Shown: piece by piece, positions 52,747 through 62,298 of the stretch
Layout of the letters: each line of letters begins with the position of its first letter
How positions within the stretch are numbered: the first letter of the stretch is position 1
Assembly: GCA_021325515.1 (NCBI GenBank)
Contig: JAJPHC010000015.1
Span: forward strand, 38,651-102,650
Reading direction: 5' to 3'
Origin: Acidobacteriota bacterium
Lineage (GTDB): Bacteria > Acidobacteriota > Thermoanaerobaculia > Gp7-AA8
Length of the DNA: 64,000 nt
Program-made: the position numbers and the translations under genes
Notes under the pieces: model-generated
What the model was told of the DNA's origin: nothing
What the model saw: the letters and a program-made list of their open reading frames with translations, nothing else
Database searches by the model: none

Positions 52747-52998
52747 TCAGTACACGCGGCCGCCGCCGAATCGCCGGATCGATGCGAAGTGGACATCGAA
52801 ATAGCTGGCAGCCGCGCGCAGTGCACGCGCGACGAGCCACATATCCTTCGAGACGATTTCCTCGAGCGGCATTCTCATGTTCGCCGGCAGCTTGTAGCGG
52901 CAGCGGCGGCAGAGGGCGTTGCCCGATGTCTTATCGAAATTACAGCGCGGGCAGTTCCGTCGTCTGGCGAGACTCTCGACCTGGGTCTTCGACATCAT
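52747..52998 (-). CDS. small zinc-ribbon protein
   Basis: The 83-aa protein has four cysteines in two CxxC pairs (NCPRCNF and ALCRRCRYKL, about residues 15-35), a zinc ribbon, followed by a helical C-terminal part (EEIVSKDMWLVARALRAAASYFDVHF). GGGAAGAG precedes the ATG. It is downstream of the MFS gene but separated from it by an intrinsic terminator, so it may have its own promoter. Function is unknown. Confidence 0.7.
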   Translation of the reverse strand: MMSKTQVESLARRRNCPRCNFDKTSGNALCRRCRYKLPANMRMPLEEIVSKDMWLVARALRAAASYFDVHFASIRRFGGGRVY

Positions 52999-53028
52999 CA
53001 CTCTTCCCTTCTCTCTCTGTTTCTCGCA

Positions 53029-53062
53029 CCAAAAAAAAGGCCGGCGGATGTCGCCGGCCTTC
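53029..53062 (-). terminator. intrinsic terminator after the MFS transporter gene
   Basis: On the minus strand GGCCGGCG and CGCCGGCC form 8-base arms with a 5-base loop, followed by eight T (53038-53031). It is the clearest rho-independent terminator in the window. Confidence 0.92.
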
Positions 53063-53099
53063 GGGTGCTGCTGTTCTCTGTGGACCTAGAGTAGCAAAC

Positions 53100-54308
53100 T
53101 CATGCGGCGCGCCACAACCGCCAGGTGCGGATGCACCAGAAGACGCCCCACGCGACGGTGAGCATCGCCAACGAGACGGTCGCGATGACCGGCCCGCGAT
53201 GATCGGACAACGTGCCGGCGGCAAGCGACGAGAGACTCATCGTGAGAGTCAGGAAGCCGTAGTCCGCGGAGAAGATGCGGCCGCGAATCCAGTCGGGCGC
53301 TTCGCGCTGGAGGCCGTAGCTCGAGATCTGCCACGCGGCTCCGCCGCCGAGATGCGCGAACAGGATGCCGAGCAGTCCGCCCGGCAGCGACTTCGAAAAT
53401 CCGAGGATGGTGTAGCCGATGCCGAAGGCGATGATGCAGAAAGAAATCGCGCGGTATTGCGCGTCGTCGCGCTTGATGAACGCCCGCACGAGAAACGGGC
53501 CGAGCAGCGCGCCGGCTCCGCGCGCGGCGAAGAGCACGCCGATGCCCCACGCGCCGGCGTTGAACACCTGCTTGCCGAAGACGCTGAGCATCGCGATGGT
53601 GCCGGCGCCGGTGCCATAGCCGCCCTTCACCGACAACAGCGCGAGCACGCGCGGGTTCTGGCGGGCATAGCGCACCGTCTCGCGCATCGACTCGAGCAGC
53701 GGCGGATGTTCATCGCGGTGCGAACGCTCTTCGGAAAAGCGGGAGCGCATGCGCCACAGCACGAACGCCGAGAAGAGAAAGCTGACGGAATCAACCACGA
53801 ACGAGAGATCGCGGCCGAAGTACATCGTGACAGCCCCACCAAGCGCTGCACCAACGGCGAGCATCGTGCCCCACGTCGATCCCATCAGGACATTCGCCGG
53901 CCCGAGCTCTTCCGGCTCGACGATGTTCGGCAGCGCGGCCTGCGATGCCGGCTCGAAGTAGGCCGAGCCGATCGAGATCACGATCACACCGAGATACGCG
54001 AAAGGCAGCATCGCACTCGTGCGCGCCACGAGCGGCAGGAGACACGCCGCGGTCCGGATGAGATCGACGCCGATCATCAGCTTGCGGCGATCGACCCGGT
54101 CGACGATGTGCCCCGCGAGCGGCGTGAAGAAGAAGATCGGCAGCGTCTGGCAGAGCAGCATCAGCGAGGCGAGCGTCGCCGAGCCGGTGAGCTGCAGCAC
54201 GAGATCGAGCAGCGCGACGGTGAGAAACCAGTCGCCCCCCAGCGAGATCAGCGTGCCGAGGTAGAGAAGGCGGAAATCGCGATTGTCGCGAAGGAGGCGG
54301 AGGTACAT
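53100..54308 (-). CDS. major facilitator superfamily transporter
   Basis: The 402-aa protein has about twelve hydrophobic helices. The first loop carries the MFS motif PLAGHIVDRVDRRKLMIGVDLI (about residues 63-84), and an ALGGAVTMYFG segment and a half-molecule repeat are visible. It resembles the MFS_3/enterobactin-exporter-like group (LGTLISLGGDWFLTVALLDLVLQLTGSATLASLML at the N-terminus). The substrate is unknown; export of a small metabolite or drug is likely. It follows folA by 33 bases containing a CGCTGGG/CCCAGCG hairpin. Confidence 0.85.
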   Translation of the reverse strand: MYLRLLRDNRDFRLLYLGTLISLGGDWFLTVALLDLVLQLTGSATLASLMLLCQTLPIFFFTPLAGHIVDRVDRRKLMIGVDLIRTAACLLPLVARTSAMLPFAYLGVIVISIGSAYFEPASQAALPNIVEPEELGPANVLMGSTWGTMLAVGAALGGAVTMYFGRDLSFVVDSVSFLFSAFVLWRMRSRFSEERSHRDEHPPLLESMRETVRYARQNPRVLALLSVKGGYGTGAGTIAMLSVFGKQVFNAGAWGIGVLFAARGAGALLGPFLVRAFIKRDDAQYRAISFCIIAFGIGYTILGFSKSLPGGLLGILFAHLGGGAAWQISSYGLQREAPDWIRGRIFSADYGFLTLTMSLSSLAAGTLSDHRGPVIATVSLAMLTVAWGVFWCIRTWRLWRAA

Positions 54309-54341
54309 AGGGTGGTGGAGCGCTGGGATGCTGCCCCAGCG

Positions 54342-54863
54342 TCACCCCGACTCCGCAACCGGATGCAGATCGGCACCGACGCGGCGATAGGTCAGGAACG
54401 AGTAGGGATATTGATTCCTGTCGTCGGCCTCGAAGTGTTCCGAATCGACGAGCTGCCACTCGTTCACGTCATCGAATTCGGGGAACGTGACGTCGCCCTC
54501 CGGCTCGGCGTGGACTCGCGTCAGCAGCATCTCATCGGCACGGTGCAGGGCCTGCGAGTAGATCTCCGCGCCGCCGGCGATGAAGACGATGTCATCCCCC
54601 TGCACGAGCATGAGCGCGCTCTCCAGCGATCCCGCCGTGATGACATCGTCGGCGGCGAAGTCGCGATTGTGCGTGACCACCACGTTCTTCCGCCCCGGCA
54701 GCGCCTTGCCCACCGAGTCGAATGTCTTGCGGCCCATGATCATCGCATGGCCCATCGTCAGCGCCTTGAAGCGCTTCAGATCCGCAGAGAGACGCCACGG
54801 CAGTTGGCCGTGATTCCCGATCACTCCGTTGTCGGCGACGGCCGCGATGATCGTGATCTTCAT
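54342..54863 (-). CDS. folA: dihydrofolate reductase
   Basis: The 173-aa enzyme has [18 protein letters not shown] (about residues 6-23), the active-site acid in [28 protein letters not shown] (about 25-52, read in parts), [13 protein letters not shown] and [14 protein letters not shown] (about 92-105). It reduces dihydrofolate with NADPH, regenerating the cofactor oxidised by ThyA. It overlaps thyA by 4 bases, a common coupling. Confidence 0.96.
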   Translation of the reverse strand: MKITIIAAVADNGVIGNHGQLPWRLSADLKRFKALTMGHAMIMGRKTFDSVGKALPGRKNVVVTHNRDFAADDVITAGSLESALMLVQGDDIVFIAGGAEIYSQALHRADEMLLTRVHAEPEGDVTFPEFDDVNEWQLVDSEHFEADDRNQYPYSFLTYRRVGADLHPVAESG

Positions 54864-55654
54864 ACAGCGATCGGCGCCTTGATCGACGGATGGGGATCGT
54901 AGTTCTCGAGCGTGAAGTCGCCGAAACGGAAGTCGAAGATCGATTTCACCGCGGGGTTCAGCTTCATCGCAGGCAAGGGCCGCGGCTCGCGCTCGAGCTG
55001 CAGCCTCGCCTGGTCGAGATGGTTGCTGTAGAGATGCGCGTCGCCGAAGGTGTGCACGAAATCACCCGGCTGCAGGTCGCATACCTGCGCGACCATCATC
55101 GTCAGGAGCGCATACGAGGCGATGTTGAACGGGACGCCGAGGAAGACATCGGCGCTGCGCTGGTAGAGCTGGCAGGAGAGCCTGCCGCCGGCGACGTAAA
55201 ACTGGAACAGCGCATGGCAGGGCGACAGCGCCATGCGGTCGAGATCGCCGACGTTCCACGCGCTCACGACGAGACGCCGTGAATCGGGATTGCGTTTGAT
55301 CTCGTCGATCACTCGCGAGATCTGATCAATGTGTTGACCATTCGCCGCGGGCCAGGAGCGCCACTGATAGCCGTAGATCGGGCCGAGGTCGCCATTCGCA
55401 TCGGCCCATTCGTCCCAGATCGTCACGTTGTTCTCGTGCAAATAGGCGACGTTCGTCTCGCCCCGCAGAAACCAGAGCAGCTCGTAGATGATCGAGCGGA
55501 GATGCAGCTTCTTCGTCGTCAGCAGCGGAAATCCGGCCGCGAGATCGAACCGCATCTGATAGCCGAAGATGCTCCGCGTGCCGGTGCCGGTGCGATCGGA
55601 TTTCTCGGTGCCGTGATCGAGAACGTGACGGAGAAGGTCGAGGTACGCCTGCAT
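54860..55654 (-). CDS. thyA: thymidylate synthase
   Basis: The 264-aa enzyme has the N-terminal [21 protein letters not shown] (about residues 18-38, read in parts), the nucleophilic Cys in [12 protein letters not shown] (about 142-153), [16 protein letters not shown] (about 168-183) and the dUMP-binding [12 protein letters not shown] (about 202-213). It makes dTMP from dUMP and methylene-tetrahydrofolate. ATG 55654 lies exactly 6 bases after a TAGAAT hexamer, so a leaderless transcript is predicted. Confidence 0.96.
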   Translation of the reverse strand: MQAYLDLLRHVLDHGTEKSDRTGTGTRSIFGYQMRFDLAAGFPLLTTKKLHLRSIIYELLWFLRGETNVAYLHENNVTIWDEWADANGDLGPIYGYQWRSWPAANGQHIDQISRVIDEIKRNPDSRRLVVSAWNVGDLDRMALSPCHALFQFYVAGGRLSCQLYQRSADVFLGVPFNIASYALLTMMVAQVCDLQPGDFVHTFGDAHLYSNHLDQARLQLEREPRPLPAMKLNPAVKSIFDFRFGDFTLENYDPHPSIKAPIAV

Positions 55655-55660
55655 GGCCGC

Positions 55661-55666
55661 ATTCTA
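55661..55666 (-). promoter_or_regulatory. -10 element of thyA-folA
   Basis: TAGAAT on the minus strand is 6 bases before ATG 55654, only one base from the sigma70 consensus TATAAT. No -35 was found. Confidence 0.5.
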
Positions 55667-55679
55667 AGGGGGAACGGTT

Positions 55680-58600
55680 TCACGCGGAGACGCCGCGACG
55701 CGGAGAGTTGCGGAGCCAAACCACATGTGCCGTAACCGTGTAGCTCATGGCGATGATCGCCAGGATCGTGAACGTCACAGCACCGGGATATGCCCAGAAG
55801 ATCGTCCAGAAGTGCGACTTTGCGTAGGCAAGGCCCGTCAGACCATTCGGGTTCGGCATTGGGATCGAGCTGAATACATTCGGCAGATCCTCGTTTCCGA
55901 TCAGCCCCTGCGCGAAGGAGGAGCCCATCATGCAGCGGAAGAGAATTGCCGTGATCGTGAAGCCGAAGGCGGCGGCGGTGAGCCAGCCGCGCCAGGGCCT
56001 CGACTCGAGAAGGTCGCCGAAACCGGGAACGAACCGCGCGATGCGCGTTCCGGCGCGGTGAGACAACGCGGTGTTCGGGAACACGATGAGCAGCAGCGCC
56101 GCGGTGATCGCAGCGAAAACGAGGAGGCCGCCGATCGCCGCGAGGCCGAGCGGCGGGTCCTTGCGAAATGCATCGAGGCCAAGGGCCTGCTTTTCGTTCA
56201 GCTCACGCCATGACGACGGATTGAAGGCGCGCAGAAACTCCCCAGGCTCCGGATGATGTGGCGGGGCGAGCCGGCCGGCCATCAAGGCATTTCGATTCTC
56301 ACGCGCCCGGTCGTCGTTCGTCAGTTCGTCGTACAACGCCTTCGCTCGTTCGCGATTCCCCGCATAGTGGTTGGCCACCGCAGTAACCCACTTGAGATCG
56401 AGATTGTCGGGGTGCGTCGCGAGGTGCTTTTCGAGTCTCTGCACCATCGAGGTGTGGCCTAAGGCATCGCTGATTCCAATCGGAAGCGAATGAATCACAC
56501 GCAGCTTCACGGCCATCGCAAGAAAGCCCGCCGCCACGATCATCGCGCTCATGGCTGCCGCCAGCACGGCTCGATCCCGGTTCGTGCGCGGCCGCATCGA
56601 AGTTGCGCTCACAACCAACACGAGCGCGATGAATGCGGCGATGACCGCATAGATCGTGTAATCGGCGCGCGCCGTCGCGATCATCGCGTTCACTGGCAAC
56701 GCCGTCAGTCTCGCGCGATAAAGGTCTTCGTTTGCCGCAGCAGCCTGATCGCCCCGCTCACGGAAGAATCGCGACCACGTCGCGGAGGCCAGCACCTCGG
56801 CCTCGGTGTCGAGTCCGCCGATCGCACGGCCTCGCTGAAGCGCGTCGTATGCCCGTTTCGTATCGCTCGCGCCACCCTCCCGAATCATCCGCGCCTGCCA
56901 GCGAACGAGCGGGATATTGATCAGTCGTTCGATTCCATACTGGAACGTGATCGGGACCGGCATGGCCTTCCGTTTGATCTCAGCGATCCGCGCAAGGTCA
57001 TCGGCCCAGTCGCGCTGTCCATATTGCTCCGCGTACCGAGCCATCCAGCCGAATTCGATGTAAGGAATCGCCGGATACGTTGCCGGATCTTTCAGTGGAG
57101 CAAAGATCTGCTGCGCCTCGGCGCCGCGCCCCTGTGCGAGTTGCGATCTCGCGAGCATGAAGCGATGCCAGGGCTGTGTGGGATCACGATCGATCGCCGC
57201 TCGCAGCGCGAGGTCGAGCTCGGGAAACGTCTTCGGAGCGTCCTCGTCGAGAACTTTCGCTGGAGCAAACCGCGGATTCGCGATGAACTTCACGCCGGGG
57301 CCGTCCTTCAGAAAGTTCGCGGCGATCACCGAGCCTGACTTCATTCCGCGCATTCGCCAGAGAAGGTTCATCGGCGGAAACAGCGGCTTGTCGAAATGAC
57401 CGTCGCTGAAGAGCAGCGTGTCATCGCTGAAATCCTTGTCACCCACGGAATAGCGAATCTCGACACCGTCATCGCGCCGTGTGTAGCCGCGCGGGATTCC
57501 GGGCAGGTAATGACGCTCGAGAACTCGTCCGCTCGCCGGCGCGCGGCCGAGCAGATACGTCGTGTCCACCGGTTTCCCATTCGAAACGAACTCGCTCTTG
57601 TACCAGTCGATCGCATAAAGCCTTCCGTGATCGACAAAGGCGCGCGCACTCCTGACGTGAGGATCGATCGCCGCGGCTTTCCCATATTCATCCGCGGCCT
57701 CCGCCCAACGAGCAACGTCAGCGTCGAGGTCCGCGAGCAGAATGTGGCCGCGCACATTTTTGGGATCGAGTGCAACCGCTTCCGCGGCGGCCGCCCTCGC
57801 CTCCTCCGTCTTTTGCAGTTGAACGAGGGCGAGCGCGCGATTGCACATGTTTTCGGCCGTCTTCGGTGCCTGGGAAAGAAGGTCCAGGGCTCCGGCGGGA
57901 TCTCCCGTGCGCACTGCATAAAGCCCCGCGAGTGTGACGACGATATCGCCCACTCCACTCGCGTTTGTCTTGCGCAACTCGATCTGATTGCTGGCCTGCG
58001 ACGCCAGGACGAATTGTTCGCCGCGACGATCGCGCACGTCGCCGATGTCAGTGACTCTTGCGCCCTCCGCTTCGTCGAGTTGCGGCGGAGGAGGGATATC
58101 GAGGGTGAAATAGGGCTGGATCTCGGTCTCGCTGCGAATCACGAAGGCTTCGCCCCAGACGACGGCCGAAACACCGAGCCGTCGCGCGAGCTCGCGCGCA
58201 GCCTCTTCGCTATGTACCGGTTCTTTCGTCTGTGCGATCCCCAGCACCTTCACGTTGCGCTCGCTGAGACGATCGAGAATCGCGCGCTCGATCATCGCCG
58301 CCATCACTCGTCCTTCTTTTGCGGAATCCTCATCGGGACCGTAGAAGGGCGCCACGGCTACGGAGAATGCTTTCGAAGGTGGTGCAGCGGCCGGTTGGGG
58401 TTGGCCGCCCGGCGTCCGCAATGAGAACCACGTACCGGCAACTGCAACGAGGACGAGCGCGGATCCAACCAGAAAGAGGGGCCGTCTCGTCCTCCTGGAG
58501 ATCGGAACCGCCGCCGGCGAAGCCTCCGATCCTCTCTCCCCGATCGCGTTGCGGATCTCCGCGTAACTTGCGGGCCGCTTCTCGCGATCCTTCTGCGTCA

Positions 58601-59426
58601 TCCGCTCGATGAGTTGGACGAGATCGCGCGGAACATCAGGCCGTTTTTCGAGAATCGATGGAAGCGGTTCATGGAGGTGCTGCGCAACGATGGAGAATGG
58701 TGATGTGCCCTTGAATGGCTTCTCACCCGTGAGCATCTCGTAGAGCATGATCCCGAGCGAGTAGATGTCGGCGCGCAGATCGCTTTCCTGTCCATTCGCC
58801 TGTTCGGGAGCGATGTAGTGCGGCGAGCCGAGCATATAACCCGTCTGCGTGAGCGAGCCCTCGCCGCCGCCGCCGAGATGCAGCGGCTTGGCCAGGCCGA
58901 AGTCGGCAACGCGCACCTGGCCCCGGCGATCGATCAGCACATTCGACGGTTTTATGTCGCGGTGAACGATCTGCTTTTCCCAGGCCGCTTCCAGAGCATC
59001 GACCACCTGCCTCGTAATTCCGATGGCGTCCCCGACGGATAGAGGTCCGCGGGCGATGCGATCGGCGAGCAGTTCGCCGTCGACGTATTCCATGACGATG
59101 AACGCGCCGTCGTTGTCGTCGCCGAACGAGTAGATGCGCACGATGTTCGGATGTTCGACGTTGGCCATCGCGCGCGCCTCACGAAGAAACCGTGCGCGCG
59201 ACTCGCTGTTCTGTTCGCGGCCGCCGAGCATCACCTTCACGGCGACGCGGCGCCCCAGCGTGTCGTCTTCGCCGAGGTAGACACGGCCCATGCCTCCCTG
59301 GCCTAGAAGCCGGACGATTCGATGACCGGCGATGCGCTGCGTCTGCATCGCGATGGTCGCATCGCAATTCAAACAGACGTCAACGTCCTCGGGAAGACTG
59401 CGTGCGCAGTTCGGACACGAAGTCAT
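55680..59426 (-). CDS. large PknB-type Ser/Thr kinase with zinc ribbon and polytopic membrane tail
   Basis: The 1248-aa protein starts with a zinc ribbon (Cys 4, 7, 18 and 21: CPNC...CLNC). The kinase domain follows (about residues 35-300): GQGGMGRVYLG, VAVKVM, VHRDIKPSNVL, ADFGLAKP, APEQANGQ. After one membrane helix (PLFLVGSALVLVAVAGTWF, about 317-335) there is a region with a TolB-like segment and TPR-like helices (about 355-960). About five more membrane helices occupy the last ~280 residues, including IYAVIAAFIALVLVVSA, MSAMIVAAGFLAMAV and IGGLLVFAAITAALLLIV. All catalytic residues are intact. The polytopic tail is unusual. The last residues are coded by an ACGCGGAGACGC repeat. Confidence 0.88.
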   Translation of the reverse strand: MTSCPNCARSLPEDVDVCLNCDATIAMQTQRIAGHRIVRLLGQGGMGRVYLGEDDTLGRRVAVKVMLGGREQNSESRARFLREARAMANVEHPNIVRIYSFGDDNDGAFIVMEYVDGELLADRIARGPLSVGDAIGITRQVVDALEAAWEKQIVHRDIKPSNVLIDRRGQVRVADFGLAKPLHLGGGGEGSLTQTGYMLGSPHYIAPEQANGQESDLRADIYSLGIMLYEMLTGEKPFKGTSPFSIVAQHLHEPLPSILEKRPDVPRDLVQLIERMTQKDREKRPASYAEIRNAIGERGSEASPAAVPISRRTRRPLFLVGSALVLVAVAGTWFSLRTPGGQPQPAAAPPSKAFSVAVAPFYGPDEDSAKEGRVMAAMIERAILDRLSERNVKVLGIAQTKEPVHSEEAARELARRLGVSAVVWGEAFVIRSETEIQPYFTLDIPPPPQLDEAEGARVTDIGDVRDRRGEQFVLASQASNQIELRKTNASGVGDIVVTLAGLYAVRTGDPAGALDLLSQAPKTAENMCNRALALVQLQKTEEARAAAAEAVALDPKNVRGHILLADLDADVARWAEAADEYGKAAAIDPHVRSARAFVDHGRLYAIDWYKSEFVSNGKPVDTTYLLGRAPASGRVLERHYLPGIPRGYTRRDDGVEIRYSVGDKDFSDDTLLFSDGHFDKPLFPPMNLLWRMRGMKSGSVIAANFLKDGPGVKFIANPRFAPAKVLDEDAPKTFPELDLALRAAIDRDPTQPWHRFMLARSQLAQGRGAEAQQIFAPLKDPATYPAIPYIEFGWMARYAEQYGQRDWADDLARIAEIKRKAMPVPITFQYGIERLINIPLVRWQARMIREGGASDTKRAYDALQRGRAIGGLDTEAEVLASATWSRFFRERGDQAAAANEDLYRARLTALPVNAMIATARADYTIYAVIAAFIALVLVVSATSMRPRTNRDRAVLAAAMSAMIVAAGFLAMAVKLRVIHSLPIGISDALGHTSMVQRLEKHLATHPDNLDLKWVTAVANHYAGNRERAKALYDELTNDDRARENRNALMAGRLAPPHHPEPGEFLRAFNPSSWRELNEKQALGLDAFRKDPPLGLAAIGGLLVFAAITAALLLIVFPNTALSHRAGTRIARFVPGFGDLLESRPWRGWLTAAAFGFTITAILFRCMMGSSFAQGLIGNEDLPNVFSSIPMPNPNGLTGLAYAKSHFWTIFWAYPGAVTFTILAIIAMSYTVTAHVVWLRNSPRRGVSA

Positions 59427-59456
59427 GGGAGTGTTGGATGATTATCGCGCAGTCGG

Positions 59457-59462
59457 TACACT
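59457..59462 (+). promoter_or_regulatory. -10 element of the lysA unit
   Basis: TACACT lies 8 bases before ATG 59471 with no Shine-Dalgarno sequence. On the opposite strand GATAAT (59446-59441) is 14 bases before the kinase start, giving a close divergent pair. Confidence 0.4.
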
Positions 59463-59470
59463 CCCCCGCC

Positions 59471-60688
59471 ATGTTCCGCATCGGAGAGCTGACCGCCGTA
59501 GAGCTCGCAACGCAGTTCGGCACGCCCCTGTATGTCTACGACGCCGCGGTCATCCGCCGGCAGATCGCGAACGTCAAACGCGCGTTCGCCCGGCTTCCCC
59601 TGCGGCCCTTCTACGCGATGAAGGCGAACGCGAATCTTTCGATCCTGCGGCTGATTCGCGGCGAGGGCTTCGGCTGTGATGCCGTCTCGCCCGGCGAAAT
59701 CTACCTCGCGAAGCGCGCCGGCTTCGAATCGAACGACATCTGGTTCACCTGCTCCAACGTTTCGGACGACGACCTCCGCGCGATCGCCGATCCCGGCATC
59801 GTGATCAACGTGAACTCGATGTCGGAGATCGACCGCGTGATCGCGCTCGATCTTCCGAATCGCATCGCGCTGCGCGTGAATCCCGACGTCGGCGCGGGCC
59901 ATCATCACGATGTCGTGACGGCCGGCGGCGGCGTCAAGTTCGGAATCGATCTCGCCGAGCTCCCTTCCGCCCGCATGGTCATCGAAGACAGCGGGCGGCG
60001 AATCGTCGGACTGCATGCCCACATCGGTTCCGGCATCGATCACATCGGGCCGCTGATCGAATCGGCGCGCCGGCTCCTCGAAGCCGCCGCGGAGTTTGAC
60101 CACCTCCGCTGGATCAATTTCGGCGGAGGGATCTCGGTGCCCTACCGGCCGGGTGAAGCTCCGTTCCCGATCGACGAATACGGCGCGGAGCTGACGCGCG
60201 TCGCGGAGAAGCTGCTGCGCGCGCGCGATCTGCACGCGATCATCGAGCCGGGCCGCTACATCGTCGCGCAATCAGGAACGCTGCTGGCGCGCGTCACCGC
60301 GATGCGCGTCAGCGCCGGGCACAAGTGGCTCGGCGTCGACACCGGATTCAATCACCTCGTGCGGCCCTCCAAGTACGGGGCGTATCACCACATCACGAAC
60401 TGCGATCCGCAGAGCGATCGCTCCGAGGACGTGGTCGTCGCCGGCAATCTCTGCGAATCCGGCGACGTTTTCACGCGCGACAGCGAAGGCAACGTCCTCA
60501 CCAGACACATGGAGCGGACGAACGTCGGCGATCTGCTCGCGTTCCACGATGCCGGCGCGTACGGATTCTCGATGGCATCGCACTACAACGCGCGGTTGCT
60601 GCCGCCTGAGATTCTCGTCGACGGAAACGAAGCGCGTGTCATTCGCGAACGGCAGGAGCTGCAGGATCTGGTCAGGGGAATGGAATGA
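59471..60688 (+). CDS. lysA: diaminopimelate decarboxylase
   Basis: The 405-aa fold-type III PLP enzyme has the PLP Lys in PFYAMKANANLSILRL (about residues 44-59), GLHAHIGSGIDH (about 179-190), INFGGGISVPY (about 216-226), EPGRYIVAQSGTLLARV (about 260-276) and the active-site Cys in VAGNLCESGDVF (about 322-333). It converts meso-diaminopimelate to lysine. A family relative acting on another D-amino acid cannot be ruled out. ATG 59471 is set by the TACACT element. It overlaps the next gene by 4 bases. Confidence 0.92.
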   Translation: MFRIGELTAVELATQFGTPLYVYDAAVIRRQIANVKRAFARLPLRPFYAMKANANLSILRLIRGEGFGCDAVSPGEIYLAKRAGFESNDIWFTCSNVSDDDLRAIADPGIVINVNSMSEIDRVIALDLPNRIALRVNPDVGAGHHHDVVTAGGGVKFGIDLAELPSARMVIEDSGRRIVGLHAHIGSGIDHIGPLIESARRLLEAAAEFDHLRWINFGGGISVPYRPGEAPFPIDEYGAELTRVAEKLLRARDLHAIIEPGRYIVAQSGTLLARVTAMRVSAGHKWLGVDTGFNHLVRPSKYGAYHHITNCDPQSDRSEDVVVAGNLCESGDVFTRDSEGNVLTRHMERTNVGDLLAFHDAGAYGFSMASHYNARLLPPEILVDGNEARVIRERQELQDLVRGME

Positions 60689-62298
60689 TGCGCATGATGA
60701 GCCGCTCCCGTGCTCTTTCCCTCCTCCTTCTGTCTGCTGCCTGCGGCCTGCTGCCTCGCTGCGCCACCACGAAACCCACCATGCTCGATCTCAAAATCAC
60801 GAACGCCCGCATCATCGACGGCACCGGTGCTCCCTGGTTTCGCGGCGACATCGGTGTGCGCGGCGACACGATCGTCGCGATCGGCGATCTCGCCGATCAG
60901 CACGCGCAGACGACAATCGACGCGCAGAGCCACATCGCAGCTCCCGGCTTCATCGATCTCCTCGGTCAGGACGAGAATGCCGTCTTTCGCGATCCTCATC
61001 TCGAGCCGAAGATCCGGCAGGGCGTGACGACGGAGCTCACCGGCGAGGGCGGCTCTCCGAAACCTTCGATCCGCGACTACTTCCAGAAACTCGAGAAGAA
61101 TCGCTCCGCGGTCAACATCGCACTACTCGTCGGGGCGTCGAATCCGCGCGAGATGGTCATCGGCAACGTCAATCGTCCGCCGACCGCGGCGGAGATGATC
61201 GAGATGCAGAAGATCGTCGATCAGGAGATGCGCAACGGCGCCATCGGCCTCTCGACGTCGCTCATCTACCTGCCCGAGATGTACTCGACGACGGAGGAGA
61301 TCATCGAACTGGCGAAGGTGGCGGCGAAATACGGCGGCGTTTACTTCACCCACATGCGCGACGAAGGCGATCACATCGACATGGGGCTCGATGAAGCCTT
61401 CCGCATCGGACGCGAGGCGAACATCCCCGTCAACATCTGGCACCTCAAGGTTGGTGGGCGCGCGAACTGGGGCCGCATGCCGCACGTCATCGAGCGCATC
61501 AACGTGGCGCGCGCGGAGGGCATCGACGTCGCGGCGAATGTCTATCCGTACAACGCGTCGGGGACGTCGCTCTCCACGCTGCTTCCGAACTGGTCGCTCG
61601 AGGGCGGTTATGACCAGGCGCAGAAGCGTCTGCAGAATCCGGACGATCGCGCGAAGATCGCCGAGGCGCTGCGCGCGCAGTTCGAGAAACGAGGAGAGCG
61701 CGGAATCTACATCACGCGGATCGACAATCCGCAGCTCGCGCAATACGAGAAGAAGTTCATCGAGCAGATCGCAGCGGAGATGCAGCTCCCGGTTGAGGAA
61801 GCGTTGATGCGCCTCTTCGCCGAGACGAAGTACTCGCCCGCGGTGATCTTCTTTTCGATGAATGAAGAGGATGTGAAGACGGCGCTGCGCCAGCCGTTCG
61901 TCTCGATCGGATCGGATTCCGGCGCGCCGTCGCCCGAGCAGCGGCAGCAGGGCCTCGCCGTCCATCCGCGCGCGTATGGCACGTCGCCGCGCGTCGTCGG
62001 CCACTTCGTGCGCGACGAGAAGCTCTTCACGCTGGAAGAGGCCGTGCGCAAGCTCACCTCGCAGGCGGCGGATCGCATGCGGCTCGAGGATCGAGGAATT
62101 CTTCGCCCCGGAATGAAGGCCGACATCGTGATCTTCGACGAGAACGCGATTCGCGATCTCGCAACGTACGAGAATCCGAATCAGTTCTCCGTCGGGATGA
62201 TCACGGTGATCGTGAATGGCGTGCCGGTGCTGCGTGATGCGAAGATGACGGGAGCATTGCCGGGACGGCCGATCAGGGGGAAGGGTTGGAAGCCGTAA
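60685..62298 (+). CDS. D-aminoacylase-like amidohydrolase, probable lipoprotein, lacking the HxH motif
   Basis: The 537-aa protein has an N-terminal hydrophobic signal with a lipobox-like LSAAC (Cys 20). It is followed by the N-acyl-D-amino-acid deacylase layout: LKITNARIIDGTGAPWFRGDI, the strand PGFIDLLGQDEN (about residues 92-103), GVTTELTGEGGS (about 113-124), ligand His in VYFTHMRDEGD (about 214-224) and NIWHLKVGG (about 250-258), and SIGSDSGAPS. The usual PGFIDxHxH pair is replaced by LGQ, and the family Cys by Glu. The gene is coupled to lysA and overlaps the permease gene. Confidence 0.82.
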   Translation: MMRMMSRSRALSLLLLSAACGLLPRCATTKPTMLDLKITNARIIDGTGAPWFRGDIGVRGDTIVAIGDLADQHAQTTIDAQSHIAAPGFIDLLGQDENAVFRDPHLEPKIRQGVTTELTGEGGSPKPSIRDYFQKLEKNRSAVNIALLVGASNPREMVIGNVNRPPTAAEMIEMQKIVDQEMRNGAIGLSTSLIYLPEMYSTTEEIIELAKVAAKYGGVYFTHMRDEGDHIDMGLDEAFRIGREANIPVNIWHLKVGGRANWGRMPHVIERINVARAEGIDVAANVYPYNASGTSLSTLLPNWSLEGGYDQAQKRLQNPDDRAKIAEALRAQFEKRGERGIYITRIDNPQLAQYEKKFIEQIAAEMQLPVEEALMRLFAETKYSPAVIFFSMNEEDVKTALRQPFVSIGSDSGAPSPEQRQQGLAVHPRAYGTSPRVVGHFVRDEKLFTLEEAVRKLTSQAADRMRLEDRGILRPGMKADIVIFDENAIRDLATYENPNQFSVGMITVIVNGVPVLRDAKMTGALPGRPIRGKGWKP

